Below are positions 16,693 through 24,059 of a stretch of 64,000 nt of DNA, in pieces. A model generated the notes under the pieces. The model saw nothing but the letters and a program-made list of their open reading frames with translations. It did not search any database and was not told the origin of the DNA. Numbering within the stretch: position 1 is the first letter of the stretch; the number at the start of each line of letters is the position of its first letter. The position numbers were made by a program, and so were the translations under genes. The stretch is from Pseudomonas sp. 31-12 (lineage in GTDB: Bacteria; Pseudomonadota; Gammaproteobacteria; Pseudomonadales; Pseudomonadaceae). The stretch covers positions 1,922,001 through 1,986,000 of the forward strand of contig NZ_CP029482.1 in assembly GCF_003151075.1 (NCBI RefSeq), in the 5' to 3' direction.

Positions 16693-17025
16693 GAATCACG
16701 CCTCAAAGCCCTTGGATTGACGCATGCGGAAGGGGTGTAAGGAAAACCTTCCGTAAACCAATCGATCGCTGATCCTGCAAGGCTCTGGCCCGCTTGTTTC
16801 AGCGGCGCTGGAAGGGTGAGATGCGTCCCATGCCTGTCGTGCAGGTGCATAACAAGAAGGAGGCGCAATGTACGCCGTGACTCATTTCCACTTCTCCCCA
16901 AGGGGCGATTTTTCCGTCGCCCTTATCGAAGACCCGCAAAGGTCTGACCCTATTTTTGCAGCCGCCCGAGACCCTCGGGGCGGACACAGGCAATCCCGGC
17001 AAACGACGCGCTGATCCAGCGGTGT

Positions 17026-17054
17026 CTGGCAGCAGGGGGTTACAGGTGTACAAT
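17026..17054 (+). promoter_or_regulatory. Candidate sigma-70 promoter for the aroP leader transcript
   Basis: CTGGCA (-35, four of six), 17 bases, then TACAAT (-10, five of six). It would start transcription near 17061 and give a leader of roughly 245 bases before aroP. Confidence 0.45.
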
Positions 17055-17182
17055 GCGCCGCGTTTTAACTGTGACCTCCTGCGCACCTGCGCAAACCTCA
17101 AGGCTATCCGCCTTGTTCACTCCGCCGCGCCACAAGCGTGTCGGGTTCGATTTCGTCACAGATAAAAACAAACAGGTGACGC

Positions 17183-17245
17183 ATGACCGTTGTAAAAACG
17201 CTGAACTCCTTTTGCCTTCGCTGGGGTTTGATCGGCGCTGCTTGA
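17183..17245 (+). CDS. Putative leader peptide upstream of aroP
   Basis: A 20-codon ORF starting at ATG 17183 behind AGGTGACGC and ending in TGA 17243-17245. The peptide reads MTVVKTLNSF CLRWGLIGAA. It holds one Phe and one Trp, in keeping with an aromatic amino acid transporter gene 60 bases downstream. Around it, CTGTGAC (17069-17075) and GTCACAG (17155-17161) can pair, as in a structured leader RNA. A regulatory role by ribosome stalling is inference; I see no clear terminator between it and aroP. Confidence 0.5.
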   Translation: MTVVKTLNSFCLRWGLIGAA

Positions 17246-17305
17246 AATCGCAACCGAGCGGCAACGTCTAACGAACATCATCAAACCTTGCGTGAGACCC
17301 TTTTC

Positions 17306-18721
17306 ATGAGTGGACAAAACTCGCATTCAGGCGAGCTGAAACGCGGCCTGAAAAATCGCCATATTCAACTGATCGCCCTCGGTGGCGCGATTGGTACCGG
17401 GCTGTTCCTGGGCTCGGCCGGCGTCCTGAAATCCGCCGGCCCGTCGATGATCCTCGGCTACGCCATCTGCGGCTTCATTGCGTTCATGATCATGCGCCAG
17501 CTCGGCGAAATGATTGTCGAAGAGCCGGTGGCCGGTTCCTTCAGCCACTTCGCGCACAAATACTGGGGCGGTTTCGCCGGCTTCCTGTCGGGCTGGAACT
17601 GCTGGATCCTGTACATTCTGGTGGGCATGTCGGAGCTGACCGCGGTCGGCAAGTACATCCACTACTGGGCGCCGCACATCCCGACCTGGGTCTCGGCCGC
17701 CGGCTTCTTCGTGCTGATCAACCTGATCAACCTCGCCAACGTCAAAGTCTTTGGCGAGGCCGAATTCTGGTTTGCGATCATCAAGGTCGTGGCGATCGTC
17801 GGCATGATCGCGCTCGGCAGTTACCTGCTGGTCAGCGGCCATGGCGGACCGCAAGCCTCGGTGACCAACCTGTGGGCCCACGGCGGCTTCTTCCCGAACG
17901 GCGTCAGCGGTCTGGTGATGGCCATGGCGATCATCATGTTCTCCTTCGGCGGCCTGGAAATGCTCGGTTTCACCGCAGCCGAAGCCGACAAGCCGAAAAC
18001 CGTGATCCCCAAAGCCATCAACCAGGTGATCTACCGGATCCTGATTTTCTACATCGGTGCACTGGTCATCCTGCTGTCGCTGACGCCGTGGGACGCCCTG
18101 TTGGCGACCTTGAACGCGTCGGGTGATTCGTACAGCGGAAGTCCGTTTGTGCAAGTGTTCTCGATGCTTGGCAGCGACACCGCCGCGCACATCCTCAACT
18201 TCGTGGTCCTGACCGCGGCGCTGTCGGTGTACAACAGCGGCACCTACTGCAACAGCCGTATGCTGCTGGGCATGGCCGAGCAGGGCGATGCGCCGAAAGC
18301 CCTGGCGAAGATCGACAAGCGCGGCGTGCCGGTACGCTCGATTCTCGCTTCGGCGGCGGTGACGTTGATCGCGGTGTTGCTGAACTACCTGATCCCGCAA
18401 AACGCGCTGGAATTGTTGATGTCGCTGGTGGTTGCCACCCTCGTGATCAACTGGGCGATGATCAGCTTCTCGCACTTCAAGTTCCGCCAGCACATGGACA
18501 AGACCAAACAGACGCCATTGTTCAAGGCCCTGTGGTACCCGTATGGGAACTACGTCTGCCTGGCGTTCGTGGTGTTCATTCTCGGCGTGATGCTGTTGAT
18601 CCCGGGCATCCAGATCTCTGTGTATGCGATTCCGGTGTGGGTTGCGTTCATGTGGGTGTGCTACGGCATCAAGAACAAGCGCAGCGCTCAGCATGCGTTG
18701 CAGGCGGCAAACGCCAAGTAA
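17306..18721 (+). CDS. aroP: Aromatic amino acid permease AroP
   Basis: A 471-aa amino acid-polyamine-organocation (APC) transporter with twelve hydrophobic segments. The N-terminal block [20 protein letters not shown] and the pieces [38 protein letters not shown] and [19 protein letters not shown] are those of E. coli AroP, which imports Phe, Tyr and Trp with protons. The ATG at 17306 gives [14 protein letters not shown], the family start; the frame is open from a TTG at 17288. It lies about 4 kb from the phhABC degradation genes, which fits uptake plus use of aromatic amino acids. Confidence 0.88.
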   Translation: MSGQNSHSGELKRGLKNRHIQLIALGGAIGTGLFLGSAGVLKSAGPSMILGYAICGFIAFMIMRQLGEMIVEEPVAGSFSHFAHKYWGGFAGFLSGWNCWILYILVGMSELTAVGKYIHYWAPHIPTWVSAAGFFVLINLINLANVKVFGEAEFWFAIIKVVAIVGMIALGSYLLVSGHGGPQASVTNLWAHGGFFPNGVSGLVMAMAIIMFSFGGLEMLGFTAAEADKPKTVIPKAINQVIYRILIFYIGALVILLSLTPWDALLATLNASGDSYSGSPFVQVFSMLGSDTAAHILNFVVLTAALSVYNSGTYCNSRMLLGMAEQGDAPKALAKIDKRGVPVRSILASAAVTLIAVLLNYLIPQNALELLMSLVVATLVINWAMISFSHFKFRQHMDKTKQTPLFKALWYPYGNYVCLAFVVFILGVMLLIPGIQISVYAIPVWVAFMWVCYGIKNKRSAQHALQAANAK

Positions 18722-18736
18722 ACGCAGTCTGCAGAA

Positions 18737-18770
18737 ACAACAAACCCGGCCAATGTGCCGGGTTTGTTGT
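18737..18770 (+). terminator. Rho-independent terminator after aroP
   Basis: A perfect 14-bp stem ACAACAAACCCGGC/GCCGGGTTTGTTGT with a 6-base loop, starting 15 bases after the aroP stop. Confidence 0.85.
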
Positions 18771-18791
18771 ATTCAGGGTTGACGCAAATCC

Positions 18792-18883
18792 TTGTGGGAG
18801 CGTGGCTTGCCCGCGATTCAGGCGCCGCGGTTTATCAGGACGACCGCGTTATCGTTCATCGCGGGCAAGCCACGCTCCCACAA
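18792..18883. repeat. REPIN (GTGGGAGCGTGGCTTGCCCGCGAT type)
   Basis: Two inverted copies of TTGTGGGAGCGTGGCTTGCC about 45 bases apart, between the aroP terminator and arfB. Confidence 0.85.
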
Positions 18884-18945
18884 TGCTCCGCATTCCCCTT
18901 CAGGCTATCGGGTATCCTGATGGCCCCAAATGCGGACGCTTTTCC

Positions 18946-19359
18946 ATGCTGGTGATTTCCAACAATGTGCATGTGCCGGATGCCGAGATCGAATTGACGG
19001 CCATTCGCGCGCAAGGTGCGGGTGGGCAGAACGTCAATAAGGTCTCCAGCGCCGTGCACCTGCGCTTCGACATTCCGGCCTCGTCCTTGCCTGAGTTCTA
19101 CAAGGAGCGGCTGCTGGCGCTGCGTGACAGTCGCATCACCAGCGACGGGGTGTTGATCATCAAGGCCCAGCAATACCGCACGCAGGAGGCCAATCGTGCC
19201 GATGCGCTGGAGCGGCTGGTCGAGTTGATCCTCAGCGCCACCAAAGTCGAGAAGAAACGCCGCCCGACCAAGCCGACCCTCGGGTCGAAGAAGCGTCGAC
19301 TGGAGTCCAAGACCAAGCGCGGCAGCATCAAGGCCGGACGCGGCAAGATCGATTTCTAA
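18946..19359 (+). CDS. arfB: Alternative ribosome-rescue factor ArfB (YaeJ)
   Basis: A 137-aa peptidyl-tRNA hydrolase. The GGQ motif is at residues 26-28 in [17 protein letters not shown], followed by [13 protein letters not shown]. The C-terminal tail is rich in Lys and Arg ([25 protein letters not shown]), the part that enters the empty mRNA channel of stalled ribosomes. The protein lacks the codon-recognition domains of RF1/RF2, so it is ArfB and not a release factor fragment. ATG 18946 gives the family length. Its last four bases overlap the end of the convergent MFS gene. Confidence 0.92.
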   Translation: MLVISNNVHVPDAEIELTAIRAQGAGGQNVNKVSSAVHLRFDIPASSLPEFYKERLLALRDSRITSDGVLIIKAQQYRTQEANRADALERLVELILSATKVEKKRRPTKPTLGSKKRRLESKTKRGSIKAGRGKIDF

Positions 19360-20570
19360 CGCGCATCTCTTTCTTCGCGATACTTTTCATTAAGGTGCTT
19401 GGGCGCCTGCCGGTACAGATAAACGCTAAGCGCCAAACCGCTCAACGCGGCGAGTGCGGCGAACAGGAAGATCGAGGCAAAGCCAAACCCGGCGGCAATC
19501 GCACCGGCCAGCGGCCCGGTAATCCCCAGCGACAAATCGATGAACAGCGAATAAGCCCCGACCGCCGCACCGCGACTGGAGGCCGGCACCAGGTTGACCG
19601 CTTCCACGCCCAGCGCCGGAAACACCAGCGAGAAACCGAAACCGCTCAGCGCCGCGCCGGCCAGTGCCCAGTGAGCATCTGGTGCCAGCCACAGCAGCAA
19701 TAACCCCAGGGTTTCCACCGACAGGCAGGCAATCGCCACACGAAAGCCGCCGAGGCGGTTGATCAGGTTGCCGAACAACAGCCGCGCACCAATGAAACTG
19801 GCGCCGAACAGGCTCAGGCACAGCACCGCGTTGTCCCAGTGTTGCGTGGCGTAATACAGGGTGATGAAGGTGGCGATGGTGCCGAATCCGATCGAGCCCA
19901 GGGCCAGGCCGCAACCATGGGGCAGTACCCGTCCCAGCACATGCATGAACGGCAGCCGTTCACCGACCACAATCGGCGCGGCAGTTTTCGGCCAGGCCAA
20001 CGCAAGGCCAAGGATGGCCAGCAGCACGATGCTCACGCCCATGCTCCACAAGCCCAATTGACTGACCAGCAACACGCCCAACGGCGCGCCGACCGCCAGT
20101 GCGCCGTAACTGGCGATGCCGTTCCAGGAGATGACTTTGGCGGTATTCGCCGCACCGACCCGGCCGATGCCCCAGCCAATCGAGCCCGAGCCCACCAGAC
20201 TTTCCGCGCTGCCGAGCACCAGGCGGCCGATCAACAGACTGATCAGGCTCAGCATCGGCAGGCTCTGGGTCCAGGCCGAAATCAGCATGAACACGCCGCT
20301 CAAACCGCAGCCGGCTAGGCCGTAAATGACGGCGAGTTTGCTGCCCTTGTTGTCGATGATTTTCCCGGCGTACGGCCGGCTGAGCAGGGTGGCCAGGTAT
20401 TGCACGCTGATCACCAGTCCGGCGATCACGGCGCCGAAGCCGAGGTCGCTGTGGACATAGCCGGGCAATACGGCGAGGGGAATGCCGATGTTCAGGTAGC
20501 CGATGAAGGTAAAGAGAACGATGGAAACGACTTGCAGCGTGACCGCCAGGGGGCGCTGGTTTTCAGACAT
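19356..20570 (-). CDS. Major facilitator superfamily transporter (YhhS/YfcJ-like)
   Basis: A 404-aa protein with twelve predicted hydrophobic segments. Conserved points are [19 protein letters not shown] at the start, the MFS loop 2-3 motif ([17 protein letters not shown]), and [20 protein letters not shown]. The sequence resembles the YhhS/YfcJ group of drug/arabinose efflux-like transporters. The substrate is unknown, and the neighbours do not suggest one. Confidence 0.85.
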   Translation of the reverse strand: MSENQRPLAVTLQVVSIVLFTFIGYLNIGIPLAVLPGYVHSDLGFGAVIAGLVISVQYLATLLSRPYAGKIIDNKGSKLAVIYGLAGCGLSGVFMLISAWTQSLPMLSLISLLIGRLVLGSAESLVGSGSIGWGIGRVGAANTAKVISWNGIASYGALAVGAPLGVLLVSQLGLWSMGVSIVLLAILGLALAWPKTAAPIVVGERLPFMHVLGRVLPHGCGLALGSIGFGTIATFITLYYATQHWDNAVLCLSLFGASFIGARLLFGNLINRLGGFRVAIACLSVETLGLLLLWLAPDAHWALAGAALSGFGFSLVFPALGVEAVNLVPASSRGAAVGAYSLFIDLSLGITGPLAGAIAAGFGFASIFLFAALAALSGLALSVYLYRQAPKHLNEKYREERDAR

Positions 20571-20672
20571 GGGTAAAGGTCCACGGGAAAGCAGGATAGA
20601 TAGGCTGCTTATGATAGCGGCGCGAGCGGCCGAGGGTCGTGGAAAAAGTAAAACTATTTGCCGGGCGGGAGG

Positions 20673-20858
20673 TTATTCAGGTTTTTGCGGGGCAACCAGT
20701 TGCGTCGTGACCAAGGCGGCCAAGGCGTTTTCTTCGGTGCCGAAACGGGCGAGCAACGCGGCTTGTTTCTCGGGAGAGAGGCGATTCCAGATCTCGATCA
20801 TCTTCTCGGCGGTGCCGATCAGGACGCTGGCCTGGGTTTCAGAAAATTCTTCGGTCAT
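20673..20858 (-). CDS. Small protein of unknown function (61 aa)
   Basis: A 61-aa acidic, helical protein from ATG 20858: MTEEFSETQASVLIGTAEKM, then EIWNRLSPEKQAALLARFGTEENALAALV. The even spread of Leu and Ala suggests a helix bundle. There is no signal peptide. It is followed by no named family that I know. It forms a leftward pair with the 43-aa gene at 20935. Confidence 0.5.
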   Translation of the reverse strand: MTEEFSETQASVLIGTAEKMIEIWNRLSPEKQAALLARFGTEENALAALVTTQLVAPQKPE

Positions 20859-20884
20859 GGTGTGCAGCTCGGGGTTCAGGCGGT

Positions 20885-20914
20885 GTGGAAAGCGCATGTT
20901 AGCGCTTTCCACAC
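20885..20914. terminator. Perfect palindrome between two small genes, terminator-like
   Basis: TGTGGAAAGCGC, six bases, GCGCTTTCCACA: a perfect 12-bp stem. It sits between the stop of the 43-aa gene and the start of the 61-aa gene. There is no T-run after it on the leftward strand, so it may be a processing site or an operator and not a terminator. Confidence 0.45.
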
Positions 20915-20934
20915 GGTCTGGCATTGCAGGTGTT

Positions 20935-21066
20935 TTAGTCTTCGCTGTCGGCCTGGCGGCGTTCAGTGGCTTCTTTCGGCTCGGGCTGTTGGGCACCGGC
21001 TTGTTGCGTGGTTGTCTGCTCAGTTTCGTGCAGGCTTGGGAAGGGGAGATTAGGGATCTCGTGCAT
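20935..21066 (-). CDS. Very small protein of unknown function (43 aa)
   Basis: A 43-codon ORF from ATG 21066 to TAA at 20935. A very good ribosome site, GAGGAG, stands eight bases before the ATG. The peptide begins MHEIPNLPFPSLHETEQ and then becomes Gln/Glu/Ala-rich (TTTQQAGAQQPEPKEATERRQ), hydrophilic and probably unfolded. The evidence is the ribosome site, the clean stop and the hairpin after it. No function can be suggested. Confidence 0.45.
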   Translation of the reverse strand: MHEIPNLPFPSLHETEQTTTQQAGAQQPEPKEATERRQADSED

Positions 21067-21226
21067 GTTTCGCGCTCCTCGCAAAGTCTGTTGATAGATC
21101 TGGTAGATCCGCGCTTTTAAAAAGCTTGGGCAGGATACAGCAGGAGAAATGACAAATAGACTTTTATATCCATTTGTTTCGACGGATGGAGTTGTCTAGA
21201 CAGGTCGGTGCGAGCGATACAAAACA

Positions 21227-21318
21227 CTGTGGGAGCGAGCTTGCTCGCGATTGCAGGCTGTCAGTCAACATTGATGTCGACTGTCAGGCCCTCATCGCGA
21301 GCAAGCTCGTTCCCACAG
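21227..21318. repeat. REPIN (GTGGGAGCGAGCTTGCTCGCGA type)
   Basis: CTGTGGGAGCGAGCTTGCTCGCGA and its inverted partner TCGCGAGCAAGCTCGTTCCCACAG, about 45 bases apart. A further inverted repeat (CAGTCAACATTGA / TCGACTG) lies between them. It sits just behind the end of phhC. Confidence 0.85.
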
Positions 21319-21339
21319 GGACGGCGCAGGTACTTGAGG

Positions 21340-22533
21340 TTATTTGCAGACTTCGGCGATGGCCTCGGCCAGCAGATCCAGGCGTGTCGCGTCGATACCT
21401 GCCACGTTCGCCCGGCCGGTACCGACCATGTAGACGCTGTGATGATCGCGCAGCTGTTTAACCTGCTCCGGCGACAAACCGGTGTAGGAAAACATCCCGC
21501 GTTGCACACCGATGTGCGCAAAACGCTCACGCAAACCGTGGGGTTCAAGCGCTTCCACAAGACCGCTGCGCAATTGGGCGATGCGCAAGCGCATGGTTTC
21601 CACCTCGTCGGCCCACAGGCTTTTCAGCTCCGGATCGCCGAGGATCGTCGCCACCACGGCAGCGCCGTGATCCGGCGGTGTCGACCACAGGTTGCGGGCG
21701 ATGTTGGCCAGTTGGCTGCGGATATCCACCAGCTTCTCAGCGGTTTTCGCACAGACAATCAGCGCGCCCGTGCGATCGCGATACAGACCGAAATTCTTCG
21801 AGCAGGAACTGGTGATCAGCACTTCCGGCAACTCGGCAGCGAACAGCCGCGTCGACCATGCGTCCTGTTCCAGTCCATCGCCGAAGCCTTGGTAAGCGAA
21901 GTCAATCAGCGGCACCAGGTCGCGGCTGCGCACCACGTCCAGCACGCGACGCCAGTCGTCATGGGACAGGTCGAAACCGGTCGGGTTATGGCAGCAGGCG
22001 TGCAGCAACACCACATCGCCCTTCGGCGCATCCTTGAGGACGGCGAGCATGGCTTCGACGTCGAGGCGGTTGTCGCTGCCGACGTACGGGTAATGACTGA
22101 CCTTGACCCCGGCTGCCGCGAAGATGGTTTCGTGGATCGGCCAGGTCGGATTGCTCAGCCACACCCCGCGGCCCGGCAGGCACTGGGCGATGAAATCTGC
22201 GCTCAGGCGCAACGCGCCGGTGCCGCCCGGTGTCTGGGTAGCGCCGGCCCGTTGTTCGGTGATCAGCGGGGAATCGGCGCCGAGCACCAGCTCATTGATC
22301 GCCTTGCCAAACGCCGGTTCGCCGTGGCCACCGATGTAGGTTTTGGTGGTCTGGCGATCCACCAGCCGTTGCTCGGCGAGCTTCACGGATTGGGGAATCG
22401 GGGTCAGGCCCTGGGCATCTTTATAGACGCCCACGCCAAGGTCGAATTTGCGCGGGTTCGGGTCCTGCGCATAGGCCTCCATCAGGCCGAGAATCGGGTC
22501 GCCGGGTACTCGACCTATGGCGTCGAAATGCAT
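21340..22533 (-). CDS. phhC: Aromatic amino acid aminotransferase
   Basis: A 397-aa class I/II PLP-dependent aminotransferase. Seen: the start FDAIGRVPGDPILGLMEAY, CCHNPTGFDLSHDDW, YQGFGDGLEQD, and the PLP-binding lysine in ITSSCSKNFGLYRDRTG. It converts phenylalanine and tyrosine to phenylpyruvate and hydroxyphenylpyruvate. Its ATG overlaps the phhB stop by one base (TAATG), so translation is coupled. It is the last gene of phhABC, and the pathway leads on to homogentisate. Confidence 0.92.
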   Translation of the reverse strand: MHFDAIGRVPGDPILGLMEAYAQDPNPRKFDLGVGVYKDAQGLTPIPQSVKLAEQRLVDRQTTKTYIGGHGEPAFGKAINELVLGADSPLITEQRAGATQTPGGTGALRLSADFIAQCLPGRGVWLSNPTWPIHETIFAAAGVKVSHYPYVGSDNRLDVEAMLAVLKDAPKGDVVLLHACCHNPTGFDLSHDDWRRVLDVVRSRDLVPLIDFAYQGFGDGLEQDAWSTRLFAAELPEVLITSSCSKNFGLYRDRTGALIVCAKTAEKLVDIRSQLANIARNLWSTPPDHGAAVVATILGDPELKSLWADEVETMRLRIAQLRSGLVEALEPHGLRERFAHIGVQRGMFSYTGLSPEQVKQLRDHHSVYMVGTGRANVAGIDATRLDLLAEAIAEVCK

Positions 22534-22889
22534 TATTTGCGGCCCTCGGCGTCCTTGGCCACTTCGTCAGTGCGGGCGGCCATGATGAAATCGTTGCGGT
22601 GCAGACCCTTGATGGAGTGGCTCCACCAGGTCACGGTGACTTTGCCCCACTCGGTCAGCAGGCCCGGGTGGTGACCTTCGGCCTCGGAGATTTCGCCGAC
22701 CGCGTTGGTGAAGGCCAGCGCGTGCTTGAAATTCTTGAACAGGAAAACTTTTTCCAGCTGCATCACGCTGTCGCGGACTTCGATGTTCCAGTCCGGGATC
22801 TGCTTGATCAGGACCGGCAGTTCTTCGTCGCTGACCTGAGGGGCATCGGCGCGGCAGGCTTCGCAATGGGCTTGGTTCAATGTGGACAT
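22533..22889 (-). CDS. phhB: Pterin-4a-carbinolamine dehydratase
   Basis: A 118-aa protein with the family core: [47 protein letters not shown]. The EGHHP motif supplies the two catalytic histidines. It dehydrates the 4a-hydroxypterin made by phenylalanine hydroxylase so that the cofactor can be recycled. It lies between phhA and phhC on the same strand, one base overlapping phhC. Confidence 0.95.
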   Translation of the reverse strand: MSTLNQAHCEACRADAPQVSDEELPVLIKQIPDWNIEVRDSVMQLEKVFLFKNFKHALAFTNAVGEISEAEGHHPGLLTEWGKVTVTWWSHSIKGLHRNDFIMAARTDEVAKDAEGRK

Positions 22890-22993
22890 GATGGGTTCCT
22901 GAAATCGAATTATTGGAAATCGGCCGTCAGTTTCACCACGCTAAACCAAAGCGTCGTGTCCTGACAGGCTCACTTGATTCTAAAAGCTGCGGA

Positions 22994-23779
22994 TCACGCA
23001 GCTTTCGGCGGAAATTTCGGGGTGTGCAAGCCTAGCTGCATGCCTTGCTTGACCATGCTCATGATGTCTTCATGAGCCACATCAAACAGGCGCTTGAGGT
23101 TCGGCAGGACAAAGTACAGCGGTTGCAGGATGTCGATGCGATACGGCGTACGCATGCATTCCAGCGGATCGAAGGCCTGATGCTCAGGTTCGTCCGACAG
23201 GCAGTAAACGGTTTCTTTTGGCGAGGAGAGAATACCGCCGCCGTAGATACGCAGGCCTTCTGGCGTATCGACCAGGCCAAACTCGATGGTCATCCAGTAC
23301 AGACGCGCCAGGTACACGCGTTCTTCCTTGGTGGCCTGTAGGCCGAGTTTGCCGTAGGTGTGGGTAAATTCCGCGAACCAGGGGTTGGTCAGCAGCGGGC
23401 AGTGGCCGAAGATCTCGTGGAAAATGTCCGGCTCTTGCAAGTAATCCAGCTCTTCGCGGGTACGAATAAACGTCGCCACTGGAAACTGCTTGTTGGCCAG
23501 CAATTCGAAAAAGGTCTGGAAGGGGATCAGCGCCGGGACGCGGGCGACTTGCCAGCCGGTGGTTTCACCAAGGACTTTGTTGATCTCGCCGAGTTGAGGA
23601 ATGCGGTCGTGGGGCAGACCGAGTTTTTCGATACCGTCCAGGTATTCCTGGCACGCACGCCCCTCGATCACTTTCAGTTGGCGAGTAATCAGCGTGTTCC
23701 ACACCGCGTGTTCTTCAGCGGGGTAGTCGATAAAACCTTGCGCATCGGGCTCGCGAGCCACGTATTGCGTCTGCTTCAT
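22994..23779 (-). CDS. phhA: Phenylalanine 4-monooxygenase
   Basis: A 261-aa bacterial phenylalanine hydroxylase. The iron ligands His121 and His126 are in FHEIFGHCPLL and Glu166 is in YWMTIEFGLV. The protein lacks the regulatory ACT domain of the animal enzyme, as expected in bacteria. It makes tyrosine from phenylalanine with tetrahydropterin and O2. Good ribosome site (GGAGAG) before ATG 23779. It is the first gene of phhABC and divergent from its regulator phhR. The upstream space holds candidate control sites. Confidence 0.96.
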   Translation of the reverse strand: MKQTQYVAREPDAQGFIDYPAEEHAVWNTLITRQLKVIEGRACQEYLDGIEKLGLPHDRIPQLGEINKVLGETTGWQVARVPALIPFQTFFELLANKQFPVATFIRTREELDYLQEPDIFHEIFGHCPLLTNPWFAEFTHTYGKLGLQATKEERVYLARLYWMTIEFGLVDTPEGLRIYGGGILSSPKETVYCLSDEPEHQAFDPLECMRTPYRIDILQPLYFVLPNLKRLFDVAHEDIMSMVKQGMQLGLHTPKFPPKAA

Positions 23780-23856
23780 GCTGCTCTCCTGCTAGGGGAT
23801 TTCGTTCTTGTTATGTGCTGCTATGGACTTAGAAATACTCCAAGGCGTGCGGCGTT

Positions 23857-23870
23857 GCAGCAGGTGATCC
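23857..23870 (-). promoter_or_regulatory. Candidate -24/-12 promoter of phhA
   Basis: Read leftward: GG, ten bases (ATCACCTGCT), GC, with CA after it. The GG-N10-GC spacing of sigma-54 promoters is kept, but the -24 block is CGGATCA and not TGGCACG. It is about 77 bases ahead of the phhA start. Support is from consensus only. Confidence 0.3.
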
Positions 23871-23883
23871 GTTGGATACGTAG

Positions 23884-23918
23884 GAAAATTCGTCGATTTT
23901 CGTAAAGTATTCGTTACG
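23884..23918. promoter_or_regulatory. Candidate PhhR operator pair between phhA and phhR
   Basis: Two adjoining inverted repeats: GAAAAT-N6-ATTTTC (23884-23901) and CGTAAA-N6-GTTACG (23901-23918). The second follows the TyrR/PhhR layout TGTAAA-N6-TTTACA with one mismatch in the left half and two in the right. The position between the divergent phhA and phhR genes fits autogenous or activator control. Confidence 0.4.
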
Positions 23919-24059
23919 GTTTGGCGTCAATGGCGCAGCTATTGAGATTTGCGGGTTTGAAACGGCGCACAGGTGTCACATAATCTTGACGACTAAGTTG
24001 GCGCCTGCGCAGAAAAATCCTCGCTCAGGCCCTCGATTACTCCTGTTCCGGGCCTTTAT

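Larger units (their letters stand above)
16376..17305. other. Long intergenic region between the peptide gene and aroP
   Basis: 930 bases without a long gene. From 16480 to 16620 it is markedly AT-rich compared with its surroundings. It contains a hairpin CTTGCCG/CGGCAAG in the peptide 5' region (16446-16471), a second hairpin AAAACCT/AGGTTTT (16478-16498), a perfect palindrome AGGAAGCTTCCT (16604-16615), an operator-like inverted repeat at 16675-16692, and a GGAAGG/CCTTCC inverted repeat (16727-16757). From 17026 on it holds a promoter and leader for aroP. The stretch 16760-17025 shows nothing I can name. Confidence 0.6.
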
